A stretch of DNA of 64,000 nucleotides from Azophilus sp965220425 (GTDB taxonomy: Bacteria; Pseudomonadota; Gammaproteobacteria; Pseudomonadales; Azotimanducaceae). Each line of letters begins with the position of its first letter. The stretch's first letter is position 1. Made by a program: the position numbers and the translations under genes. Below the pieces are notes generated by a model. That model saw nothing but the letters and a program-made list of their open reading frames with translations. It did not search any database and was not told the DNA's origin. Below are positions 24,115 through 34,944 of the stretch, one piece after another. The DNA lies in assembly GCA_965220425.1 (NCBI GenBank), contig OZ244830.1:620001-684000 (forward strand), given 5' to 3'.

Positions 24115-27100
24115 ATGCCTAGACGCGCGGATCTCGAATCCGTCCTGATACTGGGCGCGGGCCCCATCGTGATCGGGCAGGCCTGCGAATTCGACTATTC
24201 CGGGGCTCAGGCCTGCAAGGCGCTCAAGGACGAGGGCTACCGCGTCATTCTGGTCAATTCCAATCCCGCCACCATCATGACCGACCCTGCCATGGCGGAT
24301 GCCACCTACATCGAGCCGGTGGAATGGAAGACGGTGGCGAAGATCGTCGAGGCCGAGCGGCCGCATGCCCTGCTGCCGACCATGGGCGGGCAGACGGCGC
24401 TGAACTGCGCTCTCGACCTGGTCAGGGAAGGCGTATTGCAGCGCTTCGGCGTGGAGTTGATCGGCGCCAGCCAGGACGCCATCGACAAGGCGGAGGACCG
24501 CGAGCGCTTCGACCGCGCCATGCGGCGCATCGGGCTCGAGACGCCGCGCTCCGCTATCGCGCACAGCATCGAGGAGGCCATGCAGGTCCAGAGCCGGCTC
24601 GGCTATCCCTGCATCATCCGGCCCTCCTTCACCCTCGGCGGCAGCGGCGGCGGGGTGGCCTACAACCGGGAGGAATTTCTGGAGATCTGCGCCCGCGGCC
24701 TCGACCTGTCGCCGACCACCGAACTGCTGATCGACGAGTCGCTGCTCGGCTGGAAGGAGTTCGAGATGGAGGTGGTGCGCGACTCGAAGGACAACTGCAT
24801 CATCGTCTGCTCCATCGAGAATTTCGACCCCATGGGCGTGCACACGGGCGACAGCATTACCGTGGCGCCGGCCCAGACCCTCACCGACAAGGAATATCAA
24901 CTGCTGCGCAACGCCTCCATAGCGGTGCTGCGCGAGATCGGCGTCGACACCGGCGGGTCCAACGTTCAGTTCGCCATTCACCCGGAAAACGGGCGCATGG
25001 TGGTCATCGAGATGAACCCCCGGGTATCGCGTTCATCGGCGCTGGCTTCGAAAGCGACCGGTTTTCCCATCGCCAAAGTGGCGGCGAAGCTGGCGGTGGG
25101 CTATACCCTCGACGAACTCGAAAACGATATCACCGGCGGCGTCACCCCGGCATCGTTCGAACCGAGCCTGGACTACGTGGTCACCAAGATTCCCCGGTTC
25201 ACGTTCGAGAAGTTCGAGCAGGCAGATCCGCGGCTCACCACGCAGATGAAGTCGGTCGGCGAGGTGATGGCGATCGGGCGTACCTTCCAGGAGTCGCTGC
25301 AGAAAGCCTGCCGGGGGCTTGAGACCGGTCGAACGGGTCTCGACCCCTTACTCGGTACGGCAACCCCGAGGCAGGTGCGCTCGACGCTACGGCGGGAACT
25401 CAGCACCGCCGGCGCCGACCGGTTGTGGTACATCGCGGATGCGTTCCGTGCCGGGTGGTCGGTCGAGGAGCTGCAACGGCAGACGGCCATCGATCCCTGG
25501 TTCCTGGCCGAGATCGAAGACCTGGTCGCCACGGAACGGGAACTGGCCGGGCAGAGCCTGGATGCGCTGGATGCCGTTCGCTGGTACGAACTCAAGCGCA
25601 AGGGGTTCTCCGATGCCCGCGTGGCCGCGTTGCTCGGCGCCGCTGAGGAGGAGGCGCGGCGCGCGCGGCTGGCATGCGGCATCAAGCCCGTCTTCCGCCG
25701 GGTCGACACCTGCGCCGCCGAGTTCCCCGCTGCCTCGGCCTATATGTATTCGACCTACGAGCAGGAATGCGAAGCCAACCCATCCGACCGTCGGAAGATC
25801 ATGGTACTCGGCGGCGGGCCGAACCGGGTGGGCCAGGGAATCGAGTTCGACTATTGCTGCGTGCACGCGGCCCTGGCGATGCGCGAGGACGGTTTCGAGA
25901 CCATCATGGTCAACTGCAACCCGGAAACGGTCTCCACCGACTACGACACATCCGACCGGCTGTACTTCGAACCGGTCACCCTTGAGGATGTGCTGGCGAT
26001 CGTCGATGTCGAGCGGCCGAGCGGCGTCATCGTGCAGTTCGGCGGGCAGACACCGCTGAAGCTGGTGGAACAACTCGAGAGGGAAGGTGTGCCGATCATC
26101 GGTACGAGCGCCGATGCCATCGACCGCGCCGAAGACCGGGAGCGCTTCCAGGCCCTGCTCCGGACCCTCGATCTGAAACAGCCGTCGAACCGCACCGCCA
26201 CCGGTCTCGCCGATGGCGTGGCGGGCGCCAAAGAGATCGGTTATCCGATCGTCGTGCGGCCGTCCTATGTCCTGGGCGGCCGCGCCATGGAGATTGTCTA
26301 CAACGAGGATGAGCTGGCCCGGTACCTGCAAGGCGCCGTGGATGTCTCCAACGACTCGCCGGTGCTCCTCGACCGCTTTCTCGACCAGGCCATCGAGGTC
26401 GATGTCGATGCGGTGAGCGACGGACACCAGGTGCTGATCGGCGCGATCATGGAACACATCGAGCAGGCCGGCGTCCATTCCGGAGATTCCGCCTGCGCAC
26501 TGCCGCCCTATCGGCTGGGCCCGGAAATTCAGGATCGTATTCGCGAACAGGTCCAGCTCATGGCGCTCGAGTTGGGCGTAGTGGGTCTCATGAACGTGCA
26601 GATCGCCATACAGGGCGACGATATCTTCGTTCTGGAGGTCAACCCCAGGGCGTCGCGTACCGTGCCGTTCGTGTCCAAGTGCATCGGTGTCTCCCTGGCC
26701 AAGGTGGCGGCGCGCTGCATGGCCGGCATCAGCCTCGAAACCCAGGGGTTCACGCGCGAGATCGTTCCCTCCTGCATCAACGTCAAGGAGTCGGTCTTTC
26801 CCTTCAACAAGTTTCCGGGGGTCGACCCCATTCTCGGGCCGGAGATGAAATCCACCGGAGAGGTGATGGGCGTGGGCGACAGTTTCGGAGAGGCTTTCGC
26901 CAAGGCTTCGCTCGCTGCCGGCGAGCGGCTGCCCGACGGCGGCCGGGCACTGGTCAGCGTCAAGGATTCGGACAAGCCATTCACGGCGGCACTGGCGAGA
27001 GAGTTGCACGATCTGGGTTTCAAGCTCGTCGCAACGCGGGGCACCGCCCGCCTGATCGAGGCCGAAGGCATCGAGTGCGCCACGGTCAACAAGGTGACCG

Positions 27101-27387
27101 AAGGCCGGCCCGATGTCGCTGACATGCTCAAGAACGAGCAGATCGACCTGATCGTCAATACCACCGAGGGCCGCCAGTCCATCGCCGACTCGGCGGTCAT
27201 CCGTCGGCTCGCGCTGTTGAAGAAAGTGTGCTACACCACCACTCTGGCGGGGGGCGAGGCCGTGAGCATCGCCATTCGTCATCAGCGTCGTCAGGAGCAG
27301 GAGGGTGGTCCGGCAACCGTACGCCGTCTGCAGGACGTGCACTCGGCCCTGACGTCGCGCTGGAAAAGCCGGACGATGGCGGTGTAG
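24115..27387 (+). CDS. carB: Carbamoyl-phosphate synthase large subunit
   Basis: CarB (1090 residues; E. coli 1073) carries two homologous ATP-grasp halves and a C-terminal MGS-like allosteric domain. ATG 24115 starts MPRRADLESVLILGAGPIVI; a long open frame upstream overlapping carA is not conserved. Seen in order: GQACEFDYSGAQACKAL, MGGQTALNCALDL, RPSFTLGGSGGGVAYN, VIEMNPRVSRSSALASKATG, oligomerisation region, then the second half GGGPNRVGQGIEFDYCCVH, VQFGGQTPLKL, RPSYVLGGRAMEIVYN, VNPRASRTVPFVSK, and the allosteric IVNTTEGRQSIADS. The tail beyond IRHQRRQEQ is longer than in E. coli. Confidence 0.98.
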   Translation: MPRRADLESVLILGAGPIVIGQACEFDYSGAQACKALKDEGYRVILVNSNPATIMTDPAMADATYIEPVEWKTVAKIVEAERPHALLPTMGGQTALNCALDLVREGVLQRFGVELIGASQDAIDKAEDRERFDRAMRRIGLETPRSAIAHSIEEAMQVQSRLGYPCIIRPSFTLGGSGGGVAYNREEFLEICARGLDLSPTTELLIDESLLGWKEFEMEVVRDSKDNCIIVCSIENFDPMGVHTGDSITVAPAQTLTDKEYQLLRNASIAVLREIGVDTGGSNVQFAIHPENGRMVVIEMNPRVSRSSALASKATGFPIAKVAAKLAVGYTLDELENDITGGVTPASFEPSLDYVVTKIPRFTFEKFEQADPRLTTQMKSVGEVMAIGRTFQESLQKACRGLETGRTGLDPLLGTATPRQVRSTLRRELSTAGADRLWYIADAFRAGWSVEELQRQTAIDPWFLAEIEDLVATERELAGQSLDALDAVRWYELKRKGFSDARVAALLGAAEEEARRARLACGIKPVFRRVDTCAAEFPAASAYMYSTYEQECEANPSDRRKIMVLGGGPNRVGQGIEFDYCCVHAALAMREDGFETIMVNCNPETVSTDYDTSDRLYFEPVTLEDVLAIVDVERPSGVIVQFGGQTPLKLVEQLEREGVPIIGTSADAIDRAEDRERFQALLRTLDLKQPSNRTATGLADGVAGAKEIGYPIVVRPSYVLGGRAMEIVYNEDELARYLQGAVDVSNDSPVLLDRFLDQAIEVDVDAVSDGHQVLIGAIMEHIEQAGVHSGDSACALPPYRLGPEIQDRIREQVQLMALELGVVGLMNVQIAIQGDDIFVLEVNPRASRTVPFVSKCIGVSLAKVAARCMAGISLETQGFTREIVPSCINVKESVFPFNKFPGVDPILGPEMKSTGEVMGVGDSFGEAFAKASLAAGERLPDGGRALVSVKDSDKPFTAALARELHDLGFKLVATRGTARLIEAEGIECATVNKVTEGRPDVADMLKNEQIDLIVNTTEGRQSIADSAVIRRLALLKKVCYTTTLAGGEAVSIAIRHQRRQEQEGGPATVRRLQDVHSALTSRWKSRTMAV

Positions 27388-27400
27388 ACGGGTTCGGAAC

Positions 27401-27874
27401 ATGACGATACCGATGACGGTCGAGGGCGCCGCGGCCTTGCGGACCGAACACCAGCACCGCAAGTTCGAGTTGCGCCCCGAAATCTCCCGCGCGCTCGCCG
27501 CGGCCCGGGAGCACGGCGACCTCAGGGAGAATGCGGAGTACCACGCTGCCAAGGAGCAGCAGGGATTCAACGAAGGCCGAATCGAAGAGATCGAAACCAA
27601 GCTCGCTAACGCGCAGGTAATCGATGTGACCAGAATCCCGCCGGCCGGCAAGGTCGTTTTCGGCGCCACCGTTACGCTGTTGGGCGGGGGCGGAAGGGGC
27701 GGCACACGCTACAGGATCGTCGGTGAGGACGAGGCCGACCTCAAGCAGGGCAAGATTTCGGTGATGTCTCCCATCGCCCGGGCGATGATCGCCAAGTCAA
27801 TCGGCGATGTGGTTCTGGTTTCCACGCCCGGGGGCGAGGTGGAGTACGAGATCGGAGACGTGGAGTACCTCTGA
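27401..27874 (+). CDS. greA: Transcription elongation factor GreA
   Basis: GreA (157 residues) rescues backtracked RNA polymerase by stimulating transcript cleavage. The N-terminal coiled coil carries the catalytic tip AAAREHGDLRENAEYHAAKE with the acidic pair D-L-R-E-N, then QQGFNEGRIEEIETKLANAQ; the C-terminal FKBP-like domain has TPGGEVEYEIGDVEYL. ATG 27401 is 13 bases after the carB stop, so it is co-transcribed with carAB as in Pseudomonas. The yhbY gene often found next is absent. Confidence 0.97.
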   Translation: MTIPMTVEGAAALRTEHQHRKFELRPEISRALAAAREHGDLRENAEYHAAKEQQGFNEGRIEEIETKLANAQVIDVTRIPPAGKVVFGATVTLLGGGGRGGTRYRIVGEDEADLKQGKISVMSPIARAMIAKSIGDVVLVSTPGGEVEYEIGDVEYL

Positions 27875-28005
27875 ATGCGTCCTCTTCGAGGCCCGGACTC
27901 TCCGAGGCGGGGGCTGGAAGGGACCTTGGCGCCGGGCCTGTGAACCCCGGCAAACGATTCCGCCGATTCGTTGGGCGGGCGGGGGTGTCGAAAGGTTGAT
28001 TTGTC

Positions 28006-28647
28006 ATGGGCACGGGATCCAGCAAACGCTGGCTGAGTCGTCAACGACGCGATCGTTACGTCAAGGCGGCCCGACGCGAGGGGCGCCTGTCCCGGGCGCA
28101 CTACAAACTCCAGCAACTCGACCGGCGGTTCAAGCTGCTGGACACGCATCAGCGGGTTCTGGAACTGGGCGCCGCGCCGGGCGGCTGGACCGCCTATCTG
28201 GCGCAGCGGGTGATGCGCGGACGCATCGTAGCCGTCGACCCGCTCCCCATCGCGCTGAGTGCCGGCAATGTCGAAGTCGTGCAGGGCTGTCTGGGCGAAC
28301 CGGAGGTGGACCAGCGCCTCGCGCGGATGCTGACCCAAGGCAGGGAGCGCGGCAGCGGCGGTGTAGACCTTGTATTGTCGGACATGGCCCCCAATATTTC
28401 AGGGATACGCGCCACGGATCAGGCGAAAGCGATGGAACTGGCGGAACTCGCGAGCAATGCGGCGCTGAGGTGGTTGAAACCGGGCGGCGCGCTGCTGGTC
28501 AAAATCTATCACGGCGAAGGCATCGAAGCCTGGCTTCGCGACACCCGGCGCCGATTCCGCCGTGTCCAGGTTGTGAAACCGCCGGCGTCACGTCCCGAGT
28601 CGCGGGAAAACTATGCACTCGCCGTGGACTACCGCCCCCTCTCCTGA
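28006..28647 (+). CDS. rlmE: 23S rRNA (uridine-2552-2'-O)-methyltransferase RlmE (FtsJ/RrmJ)
   Basis: RlmE (213 residues) methylates U2552 in the A loop late in 50S assembly. The K-D-K-E catalytic tetrad is present: K34 in SRAHYKLQQLD, D126 in LSDMAPNISG, Lys in LLVKIYHGEG, and Glu in RPESRENY. The SAM loop is VLELGAAPGGWTAYLAQ. It lies between greA and ftsH, the conserved order. A palindromic repeat element begins 13 bases after its stop. Confidence 0.97.
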   Translation: MGTGSSKRWLSRQRRDRYVKAARREGRLSRAHYKLQQLDRRFKLLDTHQRVLELGAAPGGWTAYLAQRVMRGRIVAVDPLPIALSAGNVEVVQGCLGEPEVDQRLARMLTQGRERGSGGVDLVLSDMAPNISGIRATDQAKAMELAELASNAALRWLKPGGALLVKIYHGEGIEAWLRDTRRRFRRVQVVKPPASRPESRENYALAVDYRPLS

Positions 28648-28659
28648 ACACGGGAAGCC

Positions 28660-28906
28660 TGGCCCGCATATCTTACCAAGGGCCGCGATGATCGCGCAGG
28701 ATTTTGCCCGCGTGCGCGTGCTCGCGGGCGGAAGCATAGCCCCGCCTATGGTGGAGCGAGCACGTGCGCGCACGCGGGCAAAAGACCAGCGAGGGCGCGG
28801 CCAGCGCAGTCTGTACCCGGCAAAACCTCCGAAAAGCGGAGGTACCTGATTGAAACGCAATGACATTCAGTGGCTCAACAAGCGACTTGGTGAGATATGC
28901 GGGCTA
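28660..28906 (-). repeat. Palindromic intergenic element, copy B (247 bp, reverse orientation)
   Basis: It is bounded by GGCCCGCATATCTTACCAAG and CTTGGTGAGATATGCGGGCTA. It matches copy A in reverse but lacks the 50-base module, so it represents the shorter base form. It begins just after rlmE. The remaining 28907-29067 in front of ftsH shows no gene and no promoter I can defend. Confidence 0.85.
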
Positions 28907-29067
28907 CGGGTGTGGGCGAGTGAGCGGATTTGTCATGCAAAGCGGGAAAAGTAACCCGGAAGTTGCGGATAGTCGCCGATGGCGCCTCGTGGCGCTGTGG
29001 TGTAGGCTTCGAGTTGCGGTGGCCGGAGGCCGAAGCCGGCGCTGCCTGGCTAGAGTGAGGTAACTCC

Positions 29068-30966
<1,899 letters not shown>

Positions 30967-31029
30967 GCTTCTTCAGCGTCCAGCCTCCCGGAGGACGCAT
31001 TCAACGGACACCGGGCAGTGCGATGCGGG

Positions 31030-31323
31030 CTAGCCCGCATATCTCACCAAGCCGCTTGTTGAGTCACTGAATGTCATTGCGTTTCAATCAGGTACCTTCG
31101 CTTTTTGGAGGTTCTGCCCGGCACAGACTGCGCTGGCCGCGCCCTCGCTGGTCTTTTGCCCGCGTGCGCGCACGTGCTCGCTCCACCATAGGCGGGGCTA
31201 TGCTTGAAGCTCGCGAGCACGCGCACGGAGCCCTCAGCCGGGGAGCGCGAGGGGCTTGCCTCTCGCATGTGGACCAGAAAATCCTGCGCGATCATCACGG
31301 CCCTTGGTGAGATATGCGGGCCA
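31030..31323 (+). repeat. Palindromic intergenic element, copy C (294 bp)
   Basis: It nearly matches copy A throughout, including the 50-base module. It is bounded by TAGCCCGCATATCTCACCAAG and its complement, and follows GATGCGGGC, a solitary second end, so two elements met here. It lies 60 bases after the ftsH stop, in the place where folP would be expected. Confidence 0.85.
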
Positions 31324-31678
31324 GACCTCCTGTTTGCGGATAAGGTTGTCAAATGAATCGAGTTCGCACCTGTTCGCCGCTTTCCCGTGGGGCTAGTGTC
31401 CTGTCTCGTAAGTTTCTTACGTTTCAGCGTGCCGCACGGGGTCTGTGGCAAGGCGCGGCCCGCCGGGAATGGCCCGCCCCATTGCCAAGGGTCGCAACGC
31501 GGCCACAGACCCCGTGCGGCGCGCCCTTCGGGAGCTCGCTCGGCGCGTCACTGCGGTGTTGCGACCCTTGCCAATATGCTCGATATTGGCTGCGGGCCGC
31601 GCCTTGCATTGACGCGCCGAGCGAGCTCTGAAATGCAAGAAACTTACGAGACAGGACACTAGGGCATCGCCCCGTTAG
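31322..31678. repeat. Intergenic repeat R2, copy interrupted by an inverted-repeat element
   Basis: Bases 31322-31392 and 31659-31678 together correspond to the uninterrupted repeat at 10054-10152 (GATAAGGTTGTC, then GGGCATCGCCCCGTTAG). The two arms are separated by the element at 31393-31662. Confidence 0.7.
31393..31662. mobile_element. MITE-like inverted-repeat element at a CTAG site (270 bp)
   Basis: The ends CTAGTGTCCTGTCTCGTAAG and its perfect complement continue inward for about 25 bases. The CTAG at both ends fits a 4-base target duplication: the related, uninterrupted repeat at 10054 runs straight through this point. Inside are nested inverted segments (GCCGCACGGGGTCTGTGGC and its near-complement; AGCTCGCTCGGCGCGTCA and its complement). 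No transposase is encoded, so it would need one in trans. Confidence 0.75.
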
Positions 31679-31681
31679 CGG

Positions 31682-33016
31682 ATGGACAGAAAGTACTTTG
31701 GAACGGATGGAATACGGGGAACCGTTGGCCGGTTTCCCATAACGCCGGAATTCTGCCTCCATCTCGGCTGGGCGGTCGGTCGCGTTTTCACGCGGCGGGG
31801 CGATTGCCACATCATTATCGGCAAGGACACGCGGGTTTCAGGATACATGCTGGAATCCGTACTGGAATCGGGGCTGGTGTCCGCCGGTGCGGATGTCAGC
31901 CTGCTCGGCCCGATGCCTACCCCGGCAATCGCCTATATGACCAGGACGCTGCGGGCCGATGCGGGCATCGTCATCAGCGCCTCCCACAATCCCTACCAGG
32001 ACAACGGCATCAAGTTCTTCGATGCCAACGGCAACAAGCTCGGGGACGATGTAGAGGCGGAGATCGAGGCGCAACTCGAAAACGAAATGATTTGCGCCGC
32101 ATCGAACCGGCTCGGCAAGGCTTCACGCGTACCCGATGCCCCGGGTCGCTACATCGAGTTCTGCAAGGCAACGGTCAGTCGGGGATTCCGCTTGCAGGGG
32201 CTCAAGGTCGTGCTCGACAGCGCCCACGGCGCCACCTATCACGTGGCGCCGGGCGTCTTTGAGGAGCTGGGGGCCGACATCACCGTGATCGGCGATGCGC
32301 CGGACGGGTTCAACATCAACGCGGGGTGCGGGTCGACGCACCCTGAATTGCTGGCTGCGTCGGTCAGGCAACACCGGGCGGACCTCGGTATCGCCTTCGA
32401 CGGCGACGGCGACCGCCTGATCATGGTGGATCACGAAGGCGACGTGGTCGATGGCGATGAGTTGCTGTTCATCGTTGCCGACTACCGGCGGCGGAAGGGC
32501 GCGCTCAAGGGTGGGGTCGCGGGCACGCTCATGACGAATCTCGGCCTGGAGCGGGCGTTGCACGGTCTCGGCATTCCCTTCGAGCGGGCGCAGGTGGGTG
32601 ACCGGCATGTGCTCGAACTGCTGCGGTTACGCGATTGGCAGTTAGGCGGGGAGTCGTCCGGACACATCCTGTGCCTCGATCTTTCGACGACGGGAGACGG
32701 GATCATCGCCGCTCTGCAGACGCTGGCGCCCATGGTCGAATCCGGCAGGACCCTACGCGAGCTGAAGCAGGGCATGAGCAAATTGCCGCAGGCCATGGTC
32801 AATGTGGAGGTCGCCGATCCGTCCGCGGTAGCGGTCTCTGAAAAGGTCACCCGGGCCGTGCACGCCAGGCAGCGACGGCTCGCCGGCCGGGGGCGGGTGC
32901 TGATCCGGCCATCCGGCACCGAGCCGGTGATTCGGGTCATGGTCGAAAGCGAAGATCAGGCGGAAGTGGCGAGCATCGCGCGGGATCTGGCGGCGACCGT
33001 CAGACAAGCCGTCTGA
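31682..33016 (+). CDS. glmM: Phosphoglucosamine mutase
   Basis: GlmM (444 residues; E. coli 445) converts glucosamine-6-phosphate to glucosamine-1-phosphate for UDP-GlcNAc, peptidoglycan and LPS. It has KYFGTDGIRGTVG, the phosphoserine loop IVISASHNPYQDNGIKF with S101, the Mg loop FDGDGDRLIMVD, GGESSGHI, and the phosphate-binding RPSGTEPVIRVM. All are canonical. It normally follows ftsH-folP; here repeats replace folP. tpiA follows after 69 bases. Confidence 0.98.
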   Translation: MDRKYFGTDGIRGTVGRFPITPEFCLHLGWAVGRVFTRRGDCHIIIGKDTRVSGYMLESVLESGLVSAGADVSLLGPMPTPAIAYMTRTLRADAGIVISASHNPYQDNGIKFFDANGNKLGDDVEAEIEAQLENEMICAASNRLGKASRVPDAPGRYIEFCKATVSRGFRLQGLKVVLDSAHGATYHVAPGVFEELGADITVIGDAPDGFNINAGCGSTHPELLAASVRQHRADLGIAFDGDGDRLIMVDHEGDVVDGDELLFIVADYRRRKGALKGGVAGTLMTNLGLERALHGLGIPFERAQVGDRHVLELLRLRDWQLGGESSGHILCLDLSTTGDGIIAALQTLAPMVESGRTLRELKQGMSKLPQAMVNVEVADPSAVAVSEKVTRAVHARQRRLAGRGRVLIRPSGTEPVIRVMVESEDQAEVASIARDLAATVRQAV

Positions 33017-33085
33017 TTGTCGAACCGCACCCCAGCGTTTACTATTGCGCGCCCTTCGTGACGGACGTTCCCTCGGGGAACCAAC

Positions 33086-33871
33086 ATGCGTCGACCGATT
33101 GTCGCCGGAAACTGGAAGATGTACGGGTCGAAGGAACGCGTGGCCCGGTTCTGCGCGGCGCTTGATGGGGCGTCGCCCGCGGGCGACGTCGAGGTGCTCG
33201 TGTTTCCGCCTGTGGGCTACCTCGCGGCATTCGTTGCGGGCCTTGAGTCGACGCACGTGGGGTTGGGCGCCCAGGATCTGCACGTTGAACCGGAGGGCGC
33301 GTACACGGGCGAGATATCCGGCCGGATGATCGGAGATCTGGGCGGGCGTTGGGTTCTGGTCGGTCACTCCGAGCGGCGGACCGGTCGGGGCGAGAGCAAC
33401 GAACTGGTGGCGCGGAAGTATGCCGCGGCGCTGAGCGCGGGACTGACCCCGATCGTTTGCGTGGGAGAGTCGCTCGACGAGCGGGAAGCCGGGTTTGCTC
33501 ACGAGGTCGTATACCGGCAGCTCGGGGCCGTCCTGGATGTCGTGGGAGCGGCGGGGTTGAATCGCGGCGCCGTTGCCTATGAGCCGGTCTGGGCGATCGG
33601 AACGGGCCGAACGGCCTCTCCGGAGCAGGCGGAGAACATGCATGGGTTCATTCGCGAGGCGATTGGCCGGGTGGATGAGGCAACGGGCCGATCGGTGCGG
33701 ATTCTCTATGGCGGCAGCGTCAAGCCGGACAATGCCGCGGAACTGTTCGCGCAGGGCAACATCGACGGCGGGCTGGTTGGCGGCGCCTCGCTTGAGCCGG
33801 ACAGCTTTTTGAAAATAGTCGCCGCCACGTTGAATCGCCAGGCGGCGGGCGGCGAGAGAAGTCAAGCGTGA
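33086..33871 (+). CDS. tpiA: Triosephosphate isomerase
   Basis: TpiA (261 residues) interconverts dihydroxyacetone phosphate and glyceraldehyde-3-phosphate. Catalytic residues are present: N9 and K11 in AGNWKMYG, His in VLVGHSERR, Glu in AYEPVWAIGTG, and the phosphate-binding ILYGGSVKPDNA and DGGLVGGASL. The C-terminal tail NRQAAGGERSQA is slightly long. Its TGA overlaps the GTG start of secG by 4 bases, so the two are translationally coupled. Confidence 0.98.
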   Translation: MRRPIVAGNWKMYGSKERVARFCAALDGASPAGDVEVLVFPPVGYLAAFVAGLESTHVGLGAQDLHVEPEGAYTGEISGRMIGDLGGRWVLVGHSERRTGRGESNELVARKYAAALSAGLTPIVCVGESLDEREAGFAHEVVYRQLGAVLDVVGAAGLNRGAVAYEPVWAIGTGRTASPEQAENMHGFIREAIGRVDEATGRSVRILYGGSVKPDNAAELFAQGNIDGGLVGGASLEPDSFLKIVAATLNRQAAGGERSQA

Positions 33872-34218
33872 CGGATTTAGAGACGATATTGCTGATTCTG
33901 TTGGTATTTGACGCCCTGGCGCTCGGCGGCCTGGTTCTCCTGCAACAGGGGCGGGGCGCCGATGTCGGGGCGGCATTCGGCGCCGGCGCGGCCAATACGA
34001 TGTTCGGCAGTGGGGGAAGTACCTCGTTTCTCACCAAGACGACCGTGTGGCTCGCCATCGGTTTCTTCGTGATTTCGTTCGGCCTTGCCTATTTTGCCAA
34101 GGAACGTGCCGAGAGCCTGCAGGAACTCGGTGTTCCGATGATCGAGGAACCCCTGGAAGCGCCGGAGCAGTTGACTCCGGAGGAGGAAGGTGTAGATTCC
34201 GGCCTCCCGGACGTCTAG
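33868..34218 (+). CDS. secG: Protein translocase subunit SecG
   Basis: SecG (116 residues from GTG 33868) is the auxiliary subunit of SecYEG. Two TM helices (ETILLILLVFDALALGGLVL and TTVWLAIGFFVISFGLAYFA) flank the cytoplasmic loop LLQQGRGADVGAAFGAGAAN with the family motif Q-x-G-[RK]-G. The acidic C-terminal tail is typical of gammaproteobacteria. The stop TAG (34216-34218) is also the first three bases of palindromic element copy D, so insertion appears to have occurred in or at the stop codon. Confidence 0.95.
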   Translation: MTDLETILLILLVFDALALGGLVLLQQGRGADVGAAFGAGAANTMFGSGGSTSFLTKTTVWLAIGFFVISFGLAYFAKERAESLQELGVPMIEEPLEAPEQLTPEEEGVDSGLPDV

Positions 34219-34508
34219 CCCGCATATTGCACCAAGCCGCTTGTCGAGTTGAAGAATGTCTTTTGATTTCGCTCACCTTCATTGCACGTTTCGGCTTTCT
34301 GTCGCGTTACAAACCGTGCTGGCCGCGCCCTCGCTGGTCTTTTGCCCGTATGCGCGCACAGGCTCCCTACACCATAGGCGTGGCTATGCTCATTCTTGTT
34401 ATGCGAGGCGTGCCCCCTCGCGCTCCCCGGCTGAAGGCTCCCGCGAGCACGCGCCTACGGGCAAAATCCTGCGCGCTCGTCGCGGCCCTTGGTGCAATAT
34501 GCGGGCTA
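34216..34508 (+). repeat. Palindromic intergenic element, copy D (293 bp, divergent)
   Basis: The ends are TAGCCCGCATATTGCACCAAG and its complement. It differs from A and C in the left arm (GTCGAGTTGAAGAATGTCTT instead of TTGAGTCACTGAATGTCATT), and its 50-base module is inverted and placed before, not after, the GCGAGCACGCGC arm. It separates secG from the tRNA genes. Confidence 0.85.
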
Positions 34509-34561
34509 GCGGCCGAATCGCCCGGGCACTGAACGCTTGAAACGGGGACTTGAGGCCGTTT

Positions 34562-34648
34562 GCCGAAGTGGTGAAATTGGTAGACACGCTACCTTGAGGG
34601 GGTAGTGGGCAACAGCCCGTGCGAGTTCGAGTCTCGCCTTCGGCACCA
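34562..34648 (+). tRNA. tRNA-Leu, anticodon GAG
   Basis: The gene is 87 bases including encoded CCA. Acceptor arm GCCGAAG (34562-34568) pairs with CTTCGGC (34638-34644). The anticodon stem is CTACC/GGTAG with loop TTGAGGG, anticodon GAG (reads CUC and CUU). It has the long variable arm of class II tRNAs (TGGGCAACAGCCCGT) and a GTTCGAGTC T loop. Its place after secG is the conserved gammaproteobacterial position. Confidence 0.97.
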
Positions 34649-34738
34649 CGGTCAAGCGGAGTTCCGTCAGTCCGCCAGATGCTGGATTTGCTGCGGCCGA
34701 GCGCGTTTTTCCGGCGTCCGGCGGCCTCTCGCGGACGG

Positions 34739-34767
34739 TTGCGGGGGCGGCAGCGCGTCCCTATAAT
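34739..34767 (+). promoter_or_regulatory. Sigma-70 promoter of the tRNA-fMet/rimP-nusA-infB operon
   Basis: TTGCGG (34739-34744), a 17-base spacer and a perfect TATAAT (34762-34767) lie just before the tRNA. Initiation near 34774 would give a short 5' leader to the tRNA at 34783. It is the clearest sigma-70 promoter in the window. Confidence 0.7.
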
Positions 34768-34782
34768 CCGGTTCCTTGCCGA

Positions 34783-34859
<77 letters not shown>

Positions 34860-34868
34860 ACGGATACT

Positions 34869-34893
34869 AAAAGGCCCCGTTACGGGGCTTTTT
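34869..34893 (+). terminator. Rho-independent terminator after tRNA-fMet
   Basis: AAAAGGCCCCG and CGGGGCTTTTT form an 11-bp stem around a 3-base TTA loop, with T and A tracts on each side. It starts 10 bases after the tRNA and would end tRNA transcripts, leaving a fraction to read on into rimP. Confidence 0.85.
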
Positions 34894-34944
34894 AGCAGGC
34901 GCCCCCGGCAGGTGACCGCAGGGCAACCCCTTGAAGGGGGAGCC

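Noticed and set aside
31393..31662. A small protein gene in the inverted-repeat element (frames of 80-92 codons on both strands)
   Set aside because: The frames simply follow the nested palindromes and have no ribosome site or known domain.
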